A stretch of 64,000 bases of DNA from Lysobacter enzymogenes (GCF_017355525.1 NZ_CP067395.1:3410001-3474000), one strand, 5' to 3'; shown: positions 38,487 to 46,800, counted from the stretch's first letter. The notes: generated from the sequence alone by a model not told the origin. Made by a program: numbers and translations.

Positions 38487-39473
38487 TCAACGCGGCGGTT
38501 CGGTCGGCGCCGCGTCGGCCGACGCCGCATCGAACGGTTCGGCCTCGAACGGTTCTTCGGACAGGACCAGCAACGCGTCGGCCATCGCCGCGATGTCCTC
38601 GCGCATGACCAGACGTTGCAGCCACGCCGGCGGAATCGCCTCCACGCCGTAATGCGCACCGGCGATCTGTCCGCAGATCGCCGCGGTCGTGTCGGCGTCG
38701 TCGCCGAGATTGGCCGCGCGCAATATCGCCGCTTCGAACGAATCGGTGTGCAGGAAACACCACAGCGCCGCTTCCAGCGATTCGACGCTGTAGCCGCTGC
38801 CGCGGATTTCGTCCTCGCGCTTGCCGGCGTACGCGCGTGCGTGCAGCGCCGCGACTTTCTCGCTTTGCGGCGGCGGCATCGCCGGGGTCAACACCGCCTC
38901 CTTGCCTGCGCCCATCAGCGCCGCGCGCAGCTGGCTGGCGAACAGGCGCGAGCAATCCAGCGCTTCGGCCGCGCCGTGGGTGGTGCGGGTGGACTCGGCC
39001 GCGTAGCGGCGGGTGCGCTCGGGATCGCGCCGCCACAGCATCGGCACCGGCGCCAGCCGCATCAGCGCGCCGTTGCCGGCCGTGCGCGGGTTCGGGTCGC
39101 CGGCATAGGGATCGCCGCTGCGCAGATAACGCTCCAGCGCCGCGGACACGGTCGTGCCGATATCGAAGCACTCGCCGTTGCTGCTCATGTAGCCGTGCGC
39201 GCGCCAGTTGCAGTACCGGTTCATCTGGTCGCGCGGGTCGAAGCCGCGGCAGTGCAGCAGGCTCGCGCCGAGGCACAGCGCCATCGAGGTGTCGTCGGTC
39301 CACTCGCCGGCGCGCAGGCCGAACGGGCCGCCGCCGGTCATCCCGGTCAACGGCGCGAAACTGCCGCGCGGCTTGAACTCGACCGTGGTGCCGACCGCGT
39401 CGCCGCAGGCCAGCCCGAGCAGGCAGCCGAGGTAGCGCGGGCGCAGCGCCTCATGATCGGTCTGCGCGCTCAT
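38487..39473 (-). CDS. ADP-ribosylglycohydrolase (ARH/DraG) family protein
   Basis: A 328-residue hydrolase predicted to remove ADP-ribose from protein or another substrate using two magnesium ions. Metal-site motifs are GLLGLACGDAVGTTVEF, WTDDTSMALCLG (Thr-Asp-Asp) and, near the end, ANLGDDADTTAAICGQIAGA (GDxDTxA). The ATG at 39473 overlaps the stop of the upstream cupin gene (ATGA), giving tight coupling. The frame is open ten codons further up but into the cupin gene. No ADP-ribosyltransferase toxin or DraT is seen nearby, so the substrate is open. Confidence 0.93.
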   Translation of the reverse strand: MSAQTDHEALRPRYLGCLLGLACGDAVGTTVEFKPRGSFAPLTGMTGGGPFGLRAGEWTDDTSMALCLGASLLHCRGFDPRDQMNRYCNWRAHGYMSSNGECFDIGTTVSAALERYLRSGDPYAGDPNPRTAGNGALMRLAPVPMLWRRDPERTRRYAAESTRTTHGAAEALDCSRLFASQLRAALMGAGKEAVLTPAMPPPQSEKVAALHARAYAGKREDEIRGSGYSVESLEAALWCFLHTDSFEAAILRAANLGDDADTTAAICGQIAGAHYGVEAIPPAWLQRLVMREDIAAMADALLVLSEEPFEAEPFDAASADAAPTEPPR

Positions 39474-39850
39474 GCGTCTTGCGCCTCCAGGTTTTCGTAG
39501 CACTCGGGCACGAAGCGCGGCGTGCAGATCGCCAGGAACACCAGATCGCCGTCGCCGGGATTGGCGATGCGTTGCGCGGTGTCGGCGGGAATGAAAGCGG
39601 TGTCGCCCGGACCGAGCTCGGCCGGCGCGAGCCCGCCGATCTCGATGCGGCCGAAGCCGCTCTGGATCAGATAGCGCTCGGCCGTGCCGCGCAGCCGGTG
39701 CAGCTGCGTGGTCGTGCCCGGCGCGACGCGGATGCGGGCGACGGACACCGATGCGTCGTCGGCCGAATTCCAGTGCTCGACCACGTGGCAGCGTTCGCCG
39801 ATGTAGAACTCGGACAGCTCGTCGCGGCGGACGATGCGCGGCTCGGTCAT
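39470..39850 (-). CDS. Cupin-domain protein
   Basis: A 126-residue single-domain cupin. Motif 1 is APGTTTQLHRLRGTAERYLI (one His and Glu of the usual HxH...E set) and motif 2 is PGDTAFIPADTAQRIANPGD, where the usual His is replaced by Gln, so the metal site is incomplete. It may bind a small molecule rather than catalyse. It is translationally coupled to the ADP-ribosylglycohydrolase, which suggests a joint role with a nucleotide or sugar ligand; that is inference. Confidence 0.85.
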   Translation of the reverse strand: MTEPRIVRRDELSEFYIGERCHVVEHWNSADDASVSVARIRVAPGTTTQLHRLRGTAERYLIQSGFGRIEIGGLAPAELGPGDTAFIPADTAQRIANPGDGDLVFLAICTPRFVPECYENLEAQDA

Positions 39851-39936
39851 GGCTCGGGTTCGTCAGTACGGGAACGCCGAGTCTAACGTCGCCGCGCTTG
39901 GGTCGATGGGAAACGACGCGGCGCAGCCGCGCCGGC

Positions 39937-40143
39937 TCAGACGCCGACGCCGTGCGGCTGCACCACCCCGGTGGCGATGCCGACGATCACCAGCGCGATC
40001 AAGGCGATGGAAAAACCGATCCGGCGCGTGAGCGCGTTGACCGTGCGTTTGCTGGCGCCCTTGTCGACCAGCATGTAGTACAGGCCGGCGCCCAGGTTGT
40101 AGAGGATCACGGCGAGGAAACCGGCGACGAACAGCAGTTTCAT
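39937..40143 (-). CDS. DUF2909-like twin-helix membrane protein
   Basis: A 68-residue inner-membrane protein with two hydrophobic helices (LFVAGFLAVILYNLGAGLYY and GFSIALIALVIVGIATGVV) joined by a basic turn (VDKGASKRTVNALTRRI), the DUF2909 pattern. In many proteobacteria this family sits near cytochrome oxidase assembly genes, but none is here. Function unknown. It lies 40 bp downstream of another small membrane protein gene on the same strand. Confidence 0.8.
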   Translation of the reverse strand: MKLLFVAGFLAVILYNLGAGLYYMLVDKGASKRTVNALTRRIGFSIALIALVIVGIATGVVQPHGVGV

Positions 40144-40183
40144 GGTGCGACCTTGCCCGTGCGGGCGATGGAGGACGGAAGGG

Positions 40184-40504
40184 TCAGACCGCGGCGCGGC
40201 CTGCGCGCAGCCAGCGCCAGCGCGCGATCAGCGCGGCGCTCAGCACGGCCAGGAACAGGCCGTAGGCGACCGAGGTCGCCAGCACCTGTTTCCAGATCGC
40301 GCCGGCGTGCGGGTCGGCGTTGTGCATGCCCCAATGCATGCCCCAGAACGCGGCCACGCCGGACAGCACCAAAGCGGCGCTGTCGAAGCAGGTGCGCGCG
40401 GCGTTGCGCGGCTGGCGCGGATAGGCCCAGAACAGCCAGCCCAGGATCGAGAACCAGGGGATGAACAGGATCAGCGCGAGGTTGAGTTCGACTTGCGGAT
40501 TCAT
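40184..40504 (-). CDS. Small membrane protein of unknown function, 106 residues
   Basis: Three predicted helices: about residues 8-28 (LALILFIPWFSILGWLFWAY), 43-60 (SAALVLSGVAAFWGMHWGM) and 70-95 (QVLATSVAYGLFLAVLSAAL). The WGMHWGMHN segment is Met/His-rich and might contact a metal or heme, but there is no firm support. Likely one transcript with the DUF2909 gene. Divergent from the MocR regulator across a 273-bp gap. Confidence 0.7.
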   Translation of the reverse strand: MNPQVELNLALILFIPWFSILGWLFWAYPRQPRNAARTCFDSAALVLSGVAAFWGMHWGMHNADPHAGAIWKQVLATSVAYGLFLAVLSAALIARWRWLRAGRAAV

Positions 40505-40616
40505 GGCTTCGGCAATCGAGTGCGGGTGGGGAGAACCGGCGCAGCCTTTGCTGCGGGGTCTATGGTTCGCCTATCGGTGCAGATTGCGTAGACTCAGATT
40601 CGGAGTAAAAAACCGG

Positions 40617-40631
40617 ATCAGTCGCACTGAT
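40617..40631. promoter_or_regulatory. Inverted repeat between membrane-protein operon and MocR gene
   Basis: ATCAGT and ACTGAT separated by CGC, perfect, in the divergent promoter gap. It sits in locally A/T-rich sequence (GGAGTAAAAAACC before, GAATAAAAAG after), where promoter elements would be expected. A candidate operator for the MocR-type regulator or another factor. Confidence 0.45.
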
Positions 40632-40645
40632 TCAAGAGAATAAAA

Positions 40646-40772
40646 AGCGGGGTTAGGGGTTGGGGACCTGGGGTTACGCGGACTGTTTCCCCCGATACGC
40701 ACTTCCAGCCCTGCGCAACCGATCCGAGCCCGTCCCCCCTCAGTTCCCCAACCCCTAACCCCCAACCCCGCT
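40646..40772. repeat. Large inverted repeat of GGGGTTAGGGGTTGGGG type upstream of the MocR gene
   Basis: The left arm 40646-40666 (AGCGGGGTTAGGGGTTGGGG) and right arm 40745-40772 (CCCCAACCCCTAACCCC plus an extra CAACCCC before GCT) flank about 78 bp. The right arm ends 5 bp before the MocR ATG and occupies the ribosome-binding region, so folding or strand-specific G-tracts could affect its expression. Confidence 0.8.
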
Positions 40773-40777
40773 CCTGC

Positions 40778-42196
40778 ATGAAGCGCTACCAGTCCCTGGC
40801 CCACGACCTCGCCCGCTCGATCCGCCAGGGCCTGCTGCGCCCGGGCCAGCGGCTGCCGTCGGTGCGGCAGGCCAGCGCGGCGCGCAAGCTCAGCCCGGCC
40901 ACGGTGTTCCAGGCCTACTACCTGCTCGAAGCGCAGGGGTTGGTGCGTTCGAAACCGCGTTCGGGCTATTACGTCGCCGAAGCCGCCCAGCGCCTGCCGC
41001 CGGAACCGGACACGCCGTCGGCGCCGGCCGGCGAATCGCGCCCGGTCGATGTCAGCGCGCTGGTGTTCGAGGTGCTGGAGTCGGCGATGGCGCGCGAGAT
41101 CGTGCCGCTGGGCTCGGCGTTCCTGAGCCCGGCGCTGTTTCCGCTGGCCAAGCTCGGCCGGGCGATGGCGCACGAAGCCGTGCATCTGGACCCTCGCAGC
41201 ACCGTCGACGATCTCACTCCCGGCAACGCCGAACTGCGCCGGCACATCGCCCTGCGCTATCGGGTCGAAGGGGTCGAACTCGGCGCGCAGGATCTGGTGA
41301 TCTGCAACGGCGCGATCGAAGCGCTGAACCTGTGCATCGCCGCGACGACCCAGCCCGGCGACGCGGTGCTGGTCGAATCGCCGTGTTTCTACGCCGCGCT
41401 GCAAACCCTGGAGCGGCGCGGCCTGCGTGCGGTCGAGGTGCCGACCCACCCGCGCGAGGGCATCGAGCTCGGCGCGCTCGACGCGGCGATCCGCCGCCAC
41501 GCGCCGAAGGCCTGCTGGCTGATGACCAGCTTCCAGAATCCGCTCGGCGCCAGCCTGCCCGAAGCCAAGACCCGCGAACTGGTGCAGTTGCTGGCGCGCC
41601 ACGAGCTGCCGCTGATCGAAGACGACGTCTACGGCGAACTGCACTTCGGCGCGCGCCGGCCGCCGCCGGCCAAGGCCTTCGACACGCGCGGGCTGGTGCT
41701 GCACTGCTCGTCGTTTTCCAAGACCCTGGCGCCGGGCTACCGGATCGGCTGGGCCGCGCCGGGGCGTTACGCGCAGCAGGTCGCGCGGCTCAAGCTGACC
41801 AACACCCTGGCCACCTGCGTGCCGGCGCAGTTGGCGATCGCGCGCTACCTGCAACGCGGCGGCTACGAGCGCCACCTGCGCGGCCTGCGCAAGACCCTGG
41901 CGCAGCAGCAGGCGGCGTACCTGGACGCGGTGGCGCGGCATTTCCCCGCCGGCACCCGCGTCACCCGCCCCGACGGCGGCTATTTCCTGTGGATCGAGCT
42001 GCCGCCCGGCGGCGACGCGCTGGCCCTGCAGCGGCAGGCCGCGCGAAGCGGCATCAGCATCGCGCCGGGGCCGATGTTCTCGGCCGAACGCGGTTACGCG
42101 CGCTGCCTGCGGCTCAACTACGGCCACCCGCTCGATGCGCGGATCGAGCAGGCGCTGGCAACCTTGGGCGCGCTTTCGGCGGCTTCACCGGGGTGA
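40778..42196 (+). CDS. MocR-type regulator: GntR DNA-binding domain fused to an aminotransferase domain
   Basis: A 472-residue transcription factor. Residues 1-70 form a GntR winged helix (LARSIRQGLLRPGQRLPSVR; SPATVFQAYYLLEAQGLV). Residues about 110-465 are a fold-type I aminotransferase with ICNGAIEALNLCIAATTQPG, FQNPLGASLPE, IEDDVYGELHF and the PLP Lys315 in SSFSKTLAPGYRIGW. These regulators bind PLP and control vitamin B6, GABA or transporter genes. The target is probably the divergent small membrane protein operon. Its last 83 bases overlap the convergent YjbR gene. Confidence 0.93.
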   Translation: MKRYQSLAHDLARSIRQGLLRPGQRLPSVRQASAARKLSPATVFQAYYLLEAQGLVRSKPRSGYYVAEAAQRLPPEPDTPSAPAGESRPVDVSALVFEVLESAMAREIVPLGSAFLSPALFPLAKLGRAMAHEAVHLDPRSTVDDLTPGNAELRRHIALRYRVEGVELGAQDLVICNGAIEALNLCIAATTQPGDAVLVESPCFYAALQTLERRGLRAVEVPTHPREGIELGALDAAIRRHAPKACWLMTSFQNPLGASLPEAKTRELVQLLARHELPLIEDDVYGELHFGARRPPPAKAFDTRGLVLHCSSFSKTLAPGYRIGWAAPGRYAQQVARLKLTNTLATCVPAQLAIARYLQRGGYERHLRGLRKTLAQQQAAYLDAVARHFPAGTRVTRPDGGYFLWIELPPGGDALALQRQAARSGISIAPGPMFSAERGYARCLRLNYGHPLDARIEQALATLGALSAASPG

Positions 42197-42578
42197 GCCG
42201 CGCGCGCGTCGCTTCGCTGGCGTCTTGCAGGGCTTCTGCCTGGCGCTTGCGGGTGAGGTTGCCGAGCGCGCGCCGGTACGACCAGTCGACCAGCTCGCGC
42301 AGGTAGTCGGCCGGCAGCTGGCGCACATCGACCACGGTGACCCAGTGGTGGCGGCCCATGAAGCGCGCCGGCTTGACGCCGGGGATGCCGGTCAGCTCCA
42401 GGAACCGATCGGACTCGGTGCGGAAGCTGAAGCGCCAGCGTTCGGGTTCGCTGGTCTTGAAGTAGGCGAAGAATTTTCCTCCGACGCTGTAGACCAAGAT
42501 GTTGGACGGCGCGGCATGGAGCGTTTCTTCGGCGCCGGGATAGGCGCGGCAATGCTTTTTGAGCGCGGTGGTGTCCAT
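42114..42578 (-). CDS. MmcQ/YjbR family DNA-binding-fold protein
   Basis: A 154-residue protein. It has the MmcQ/YjbR (CyaY-like fold) features: LKKHCRAYPGAEETLHAAPS, ILVYSVGGKFFAYFKTSEPE, TGIPGVKPARFMGRHHWVTV and the closing LRELVDWSYRRALGNL. The family is small, cytosolic and of unclear function. The proline/arginine-rich C-terminal 40 residues (PPKARPRLPAPARSAHRAGG) run through the 3' end of the convergent MocR gene and may be a recent extension. Confidence 0.88.
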   Translation of the reverse strand: MDTTALKKHCRAYPGAEETLHAAPSNILVYSVGGKFFAYFKTSEPERWRFSFRTESDRFLELTGIPGVKPARFMGRHHWVTVVDVRQLPADYLRELVDWSYRRALGNLTRKRQAEALQDASEATRARLTPVKPPKARPRLPAPARSAHRAGGRS

Positions 42579-42612
42579 GGCGTCGGCGATTGCGGAGTCG
42601 TCGTTACGGAAC

Positions 42613-42683
42613 TGTCGCGGTCGCGGCTCGCGCCGCTCCTACATGGGCTGCCTGTAGGAGCGGCGCGAGCCGCGACCGCGACA
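42613..42683. repeat. REP-like inverted repeat, short form
   Basis: 31-bp arms at 42613-42643 and 42653-42683 with a 9-bp centre. Core GTAGGAGCGGCGCGAGCCGC. Between the YjbR gene start and the GFA gene end. Confidence 0.92.
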
Positions 42684-42701
42684 CAGCAACTACCGCGTGC
42701 C

Positions 42702-43109
42702 TTACAAATGCGAGGTAATCGCCGGCGTCTCGAACCAGTTGTTGTTGGCGCCGTCCATGAACCGCACCGGCGCCGCGGCGAAGACCGAGTGGTCCACATC
42801 CAGGCAGGCGACGTTGACCGCGTAGTACTTGCCGCCGAGCTGCTCGAGTTCGCCGTCGCCGAACGCATGCACGCCGCAGGTCTTGCAGAAGCGGTAGCTG
42901 CCGCTGAAGGTGCCGAACTGGTAGTGGCCCATCTCGGCGATGTCGCCCTTGAGCAGGCGGAACGCTTCGGGTTTGGCGATCGCGCCCCACTTGCGCAGCT
43001 TGGTGCACATCGAACAATTGCAGCGCGAGGTGCCGGCGTCCAGGTCGAGGTCGACTTCGTAGCGGATCGCGCCGCAGTGGCAGCTGGCCTGGTAGGTCTG
43101 GACGGTCAT
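42702..43109 (-). CDS. GFA (glutathione-dependent formaldehyde-activating enzyme) family protein
   Basis: A 135-residue zinc protein of the Gfa/CENP-V family. Zinc-binding cysteines are visible as CHC (10-12), CNCSMC (30-35) and CKTC (75-78). Family members bind glutathione or its adducts; many are not formaldehyde enzymes. The ATG at 43109 is chosen because the first CxC lies 10 residues in; the longer frame up to 43193 would run through the operator. It is divergent from the WYL regulator, with a perfect palindrome between. Confidence 0.9.
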   Translation of the reverse strand: MTVQTYQASCHCGAIRYEVDLDLDAGTSRCNCSMCTKLRKWGAIAKPEAFRLLKGDIAEMGHYQFGTFSGSYRFCKTCGVHAFGDGELEQLGGKYYAVNVACLDVDHSVFAAAPVRFMDGANNNWFETPAITSHL

Positions 43110-43170
43110 GCGTTTCTCCGGTGGCGGTGGCGGGGCGGGTCCCCTGGGTCGCAGACAGAGTAACGCCGAT

Positions 43171-43193
43171 TTGAGGACAGGATCTGTCCTCAA
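43171..43193. promoter_or_regulatory. Perfect palindromic operator between GFA and WYL regulator genes
   Basis: Ten-base arms TTGAGGACAG and CTGTCCTCAA around GAT. It lies 19 bp upstream of the regulator ATG and 61 bp upstream of the GFA ATG. TAACTTTTACACT just after it resembles promoter-type sequence. The placement is that expected for an autoregulatory site controlling both genes. Confidence 0.75.
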
Positions 43194-43212
43194 TAACTTT
43201 TACACTGGGCCC

Positions 43213-44169
43213 ATGCTCAAGACCTCGACCCGACTGCTGCGACTGCTGTCGCTGCTGCAATCGCGCCGCCACTGGACCGGGGCGGAACTGTGCGAACGGC
43301 TGGAAGTGGACGCGCGTACGGTCCGCCGCGACGTCGACCGGCTGCGCGAGCTCGGCTACCCGGTACAGGCCTCGACCGGGGTCGGCGGCGGCTACCGGCT
43401 GGCCGCCGGCGCGACCTTGCCGCCGCTGCTGCTCGACGACGACGAGGCGGTGGCGATGGTGGTCGCGCTGCGCAGCGCCGCCAGCAGCGTGGCGCGGATC
43501 GAGGACACCGCGGTCGGCCTGCTCGGCAAGCTCGACCAGTTGCTGCCGGCGCGGCTGCGGCGGCGGGTCGGCGCGCTGTACTCGGTGACCCTGAGCCTGG
43601 GCCAGAACGAGGAAAGCCCCGACGTCGACACCCTGACCGAGCTCGCCGGCGCCTGCCGCGACCACCGCCTGCTGGAGCTCGATTACAACGACCGCGGCGG
43701 CCGCGCCAGCCAACGCACGATCGAGCCGCTGCGCCTGGTCAACAGCGGCCGGCGCTGGTACCTGCTGGCCTGGGACCGCAGCCGCGACGACTGGCGCCTG
43801 TTCCGCGCCGACCGCATGCGCGCGCTGCGCTGCGGCGGCGGCTTCGTGCCGCGCAAGTTCCCCGAGGACGTGGCCGCCTACGTGCAGCGGTCGATCCGCC
43901 ACATCGGCACCGGCGACGCCCTGCGCGTGCGCCTGCACGGCAACGCCGAACAGCTCGCGCCGAGCCTGCCGCCGTGGTGCGGCCTGCTCGAACACATCGA
44001 CGAACGCCACAGCCTGCTGCACGTGCGCGGCGACAGCGCCGAGGAAGTGCTGGCGCTGCTGGCGCTGACCGGGGTTGAGTTCGAACTGATCGACCGCGAC
44101 GAACGTCTGCCGCAGTTGCGCGAAGCCGCGCAGCGGCTGTTGCGCGGGCTCGAAGCGCCGGCGCCGTAG
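43213..44169 (+). CDS. YafY/DeoR-type regulator with HTH and WYL domains
   Basis: A 318-residue regulator. The N-terminal HTH (residues 1-60) has TRLLRLLSLLQSRRHWTGAE, DARTVRRDVDRLRELGYPV and the wing GVGGGYRLAAG. The WYL domain (about residues 140-230) has LLELDYNDRGGRASQRTIEP and the WYL-like core RRWYLLAWDRSRDDWRLFR; a WCX C-terminal domain follows. WYL domains bind nucleic acid or small ligands. The ATG at 43213 follows the palindrome directly. The GFA gene is the likely regulated partner. Confidence 0.92.
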   Translation: MLKTSTRLLRLLSLLQSRRHWTGAELCERLEVDARTVRRDVDRLRELGYPVQASTGVGGGYRLAAGATLPPLLLDDDEAVAMVVALRSAASSVARIEDTAVGLLGKLDQLLPARLRRRVGALYSVTLSLGQNEESPDVDTLTELAGACRDHRLLELDYNDRGGRASQRTIEPLRLVNSGRRWYLLAWDRSRDDWRLFRADRMRALRCGGGFVPRKFPEDVAAYVQRSIRHIGTGDALRVRLHGNAEQLAPSLPPWCGLLEHIDERHSLLHVRGDSAEEVLALLALTGVEFELIDRDERLPQLREAAQRLLRGLEAPAP

Positions 44170-44261
44170 CCGCAAACGTTGCGGGTCGCCGAAGCCGCTG
44201 CCGCAACCGCAACGCCGCGCTGCCGGCGCAAGCGGCTCGCGCAAGAAGTCCCGGACGCAAC

Positions 44262-44292
44262 GCGAACGGCGCCCAGTGCGGGCGCCGTTCGC
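44262..44292. terminator. Bidirectional hairpin between convergent WYL and GMC genes
   Basis: Perfect 12-bp arms GCGAACGGCGCC and GGCGCCGTTCGC with a 7-base loop, 22 bp beyond the GMC stop. There is no clear T-run on either side, but the strong stem between two convergent genes fits a shared transcription stop. Confidence 0.65.
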
Positions 44293-44313
44293 AGGCCGAG
44301 GCCGGCCCTCACC

Positions 44314-46284
44314 TCAGCCGAGGTCCTTGAGCACGTTGTCCGCCGCCTGCAACGCCAGCGCGGCGATGGTCAAGGTCGGGTTCGCCGTCGCCGTGGTCGG
44401 GAACACGCCGCTGCCGACCATGTACAGGTTCTCGTGGTCCCACGATTGCTGGCGCGCGTTGAGCACCGAATTGGCCGCGCTGCTGCCCATCCGGTACGTG
44501 CCGATGATGTGGCCGGCGCCGTAGAACACGAAATTCTGCCCCTGGTAGCGGAACGTCGACGACGACGCGCCGCTGCCGCTGAGCACCGCGTCCGCCGGCG
44601 GCATGGTGTACTCGGTCGCGCCGAGCGCCTGGAAGATCTGGGTCGACACCTGCTTGGCCGACACGAAGGCGTTGCGCACGTAGTCTTCGCGGATGCGATA
44701 GGTCACCTGCGGCCGCGGCAGGCCGAGGTGGTCCTTGTACTGGGTCGACAGCGTCACCCGGTTGTCGGGATCGGGCAGTTGCTCGATCAGATAGCCGAGC
44801 CGCAACTGGCGGATGTAGACGCCGTTGAGCGTCTGCACCAGCTTGGATCCGTAGAGCTGGCTGAACGCCGGCAGGTTCGGATCGAAACGCAGCTTCTGTC
44901 CCTGCGCGTTGACCGAATTGCCGTTGAGCTGGCTGTTGTTCTGGCCGAACACGAAATCGGCCAGGGTGGTGTTGGGATCGTTGGCCGCCCAGTTCCAGCC
45001 TTCGTTGCCGATCTCGATGCGATAGGCCGCGCGCTGGCTGCGGAACGCGCCGTCGCGCGCGGCCTCGATGCCCGAAGTCGACAGCGGCCCGCGGAACGCA
45101 TAGATCGGATCCTTGGCCAGGCCCCAGGCCAGATACATCACGTGGTCCATGAGGTTGCGCCCGACCTGTCCGGAACCGTTGGCCACGCCATTGGGAAAGC
45201 CGGGGTTGCCGTTGGACATCAGCAACAGCTTCGGCGTTTCGATCGCATGCGCGGCCAGGATGTAGCGCTTGCCGACCGCGGTGCCGCGGCCGCTGACCGG
45301 CCCGGTCTGGGTGTCGTAGGTCAGGTAGTCGATGCCGCTGACCTGGCTGCCGCTGAGGCGGATGTTGCTGGCCACGGTCTGGTACTGGATCTGCACGTTG
45401 CCGGTCTGCAAAGCCTCGGCCAGGGTCACGGTGCCGTCGTACTTGGCCTGGATCGGGCAGATCGGAATGCAGTTGGTGTTGCCCGCGCACTGGCGGCGCT
45501 TGCCCGGACGCGAGTTGCGGCCCTGCGGCGTCGGCGTCACGAACAACGGGATCCCGTCGACCTTCAGCGAGGTCACCTTCTGCTGGTACAGCGCGTCGTT
45601 GAGCGACATCACGATGCCCGGCATCGGGAAATCGTAATTCGGCCCGTACACGCCGCTGGGCTGCACGTTGAAGGTCTTGTACAGGTCGACCATCGGATCG
45701 CGGTCGCTGGACACGCCGATCACATCGCTCGCGGCGCGGTAGTACGGCAACAGCTGGTTGTAGAACGCGATGCCGCCGGGCCAGTCCACGCCCTGGCCGT
45801 ACTTGGTCTTGAGCTGGAAGTCGTTCGGCAGGTGCATCAGCGAAGTACCGAGCCAATGCCAGGTGGTGCCGCCGGCGACGCGCTCGTAGGAACTGCCGAA
45901 CGCGAACGTCATCTGCGGGTCGGTCGCCGCGATCGCCGCCTGCGCGCCGTAGACGAAATAGCACTGCTTCGGGTTCTGCCACGCGCCGATCTGCAGCACC
46001 GTGTAGCGCGGCGTGTTGAGCGTTGCCGGATCGGGCTGGCCGAGCGGATTGCCGGCGCTGCCGGCGCCTTGCAGCACCGGCGGATACGGCGATTCGGGGG
46101 TCTTGGCGTTGGCGGTGAAGAAGGTCTGCAGGTAAGCCTCGCGGCTCTTGGGCACCGGCGGCCCGCCTTCGAGGATCAGCACCTTCTTGCCGGCCTTGCC
46201 GAGTTGGTAGGCGATGATCGAGCCGGAGATGCCCGAGCCCACGATCACCACGTCGAAACCGCCGGGAGGCGTCGCGATGCTCAT
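44314..46284 (-). CDS. GMC-family FAD-dependent dehydrogenase, catalytic subunit
   Basis: A 656-residue flavoprotein. The FAD loop is VVIVGSGISGSIIAYQLGKA, followed by LILEGG. Residues 266-276 show CAGNTNCIPIC, which matches in spacing (C-x5-C-x3-C) and context the 3Fe-4S site of the catalytic subunit of FAD-dependent glucose dehydrogenase. GAGHIIGTYRMG holds the catalytic His, and NPTLTIAALALQAADN closes the FAD domain. Substrate is probably a sugar or polyol, oxidised with electron transfer to the heme partner. No signal peptide. It overlaps the small subunit gene by 4 bases (ATGA). Confidence 0.92.
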   Translation of the reverse strand: MSIATPPGGFDVVIVGSGISGSIIAYQLGKAGKKVLILEGGPPVPKSREAYLQTFFTANAKTPESPYPPVLQGAGSAGNPLGQPDPATLNTPRYTVLQIGAWQNPKQCYFVYGAQAAIAATDPQMTFAFGSSYERVAGGTTWHWLGTSLMHLPNDFQLKTKYGQGVDWPGGIAFYNQLLPYYRAASDVIGVSSDRDPMVDLYKTFNVQPSGVYGPNYDFPMPGIVMSLNDALYQQKVTSLKVDGIPLFVTPTPQGRNSRPGKRRQCAGNTNCIPICPIQAKYDGTVTLAEALQTGNVQIQYQTVASNIRLSGSQVSGIDYLTYDTQTGPVSGRGTAVGKRYILAAHAIETPKLLLMSNGNPGFPNGVANGSGQVGRNLMDHVMYLAWGLAKDPIYAFRGPLSTSGIEAARDGAFRSQRAAYRIEIGNEGWNWAANDPNTTLADFVFGQNNSQLNGNSVNAQGQKLRFDPNLPAFSQLYGSKLVQTLNGVYIRQLRLGYLIEQLPDPDNRVTLSTQYKDHLGLPRPQVTYRIREDYVRNAFVSAKQVSTQIFQALGATEYTMPPADAVLSGSGASSSTFRYQGQNFVFYGAGHIIGTYRMGSSAANSVLNARQQSWDHENLYMVGSGVFPTTATANPTLTIAALALQAADNVLKDLG

Positions 46285-46787
46285 ACCGGGTTCTCCAGAT
46301 AGGCCGACAGCGGCGGCGGATTGCTGGCCCAATAGCCGTAGTTGTAGGTGGTGCTGCCCATCGGATGCGACTGCATCACCCGCCACACCAGGCCCTGGGT
46401 GTAGCTGTCGGCGGACAGCACGGTGCTGAAGGTCTGGCCGCCGGTCGACGAATTGCCGTCGCTCTGCACGGTCGGCCAGGCGCCGGCGTACCACAGGAAG
46501 ATCAGCTGGCGCATCGCCAGGATCTGCGCCGCGCTGGTGCCGCTGCCGCCGAGCATCTGGCCGACGATCTGTTCTTCGCTGCCGGGCTTGCTGCCGCCGG
46601 CGACGAACAGCGTCTTGTAGCGCTCCAGGATCTGCTCGGCCATGCCGGTGGGCAGGTTCTCGTCGAACGCGGCCAGATACGCGCTCTTGATGTCGATCGT
46701 GTCCAGCTGCGGCGCGATCGCGTCGCTGCTGAAGCCGGTCAGGCCCACGCTCATGCTGACGAAATAATCCATGTAATCGAACACCAT
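46281..46787 (-). CDS. Small subunit of the GMC dehydrogenase (FAD-SLDH/gluconate dehydrogenase subunit 3-like)
   Basis: A 168-residue helical protein beginning MVFDYMDYFVSMSVGLTGFS. Pattern and gene order match the small (gamma) subunit of sugar/sorbitol dehydrogenases: AAFDENLPTGMAEQILERYK, RQLIFLWYAGAW and SHPMGSTTYNYGYWASNPPP. Known gamma subunits carry a Tat signal that exports the catalytic subunit; none is visible here, which is odd. It is translated between the heme lipoprotein (13 bp upstream) and the catalytic subunit (4-base overlap). Confidence 0.82.
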   Translation of the reverse strand: MVFDYMDYFVSMSVGLTGFSSDAIAPQLDTIDIKSAYLAAFDENLPTGMAEQILERYKTLFVAGGSKPGSEEQIVGQMLGGSGTSAAQILAMRQLIFLWYAGAWPTVQSDGNSSTGGQTFSTVLSADSYTQGLVWRVMQSHPMGSTTYNYGYWASNPPPLSAYLENPV

Positions 46788-46800
46788 GTTCGCTGTCCCC

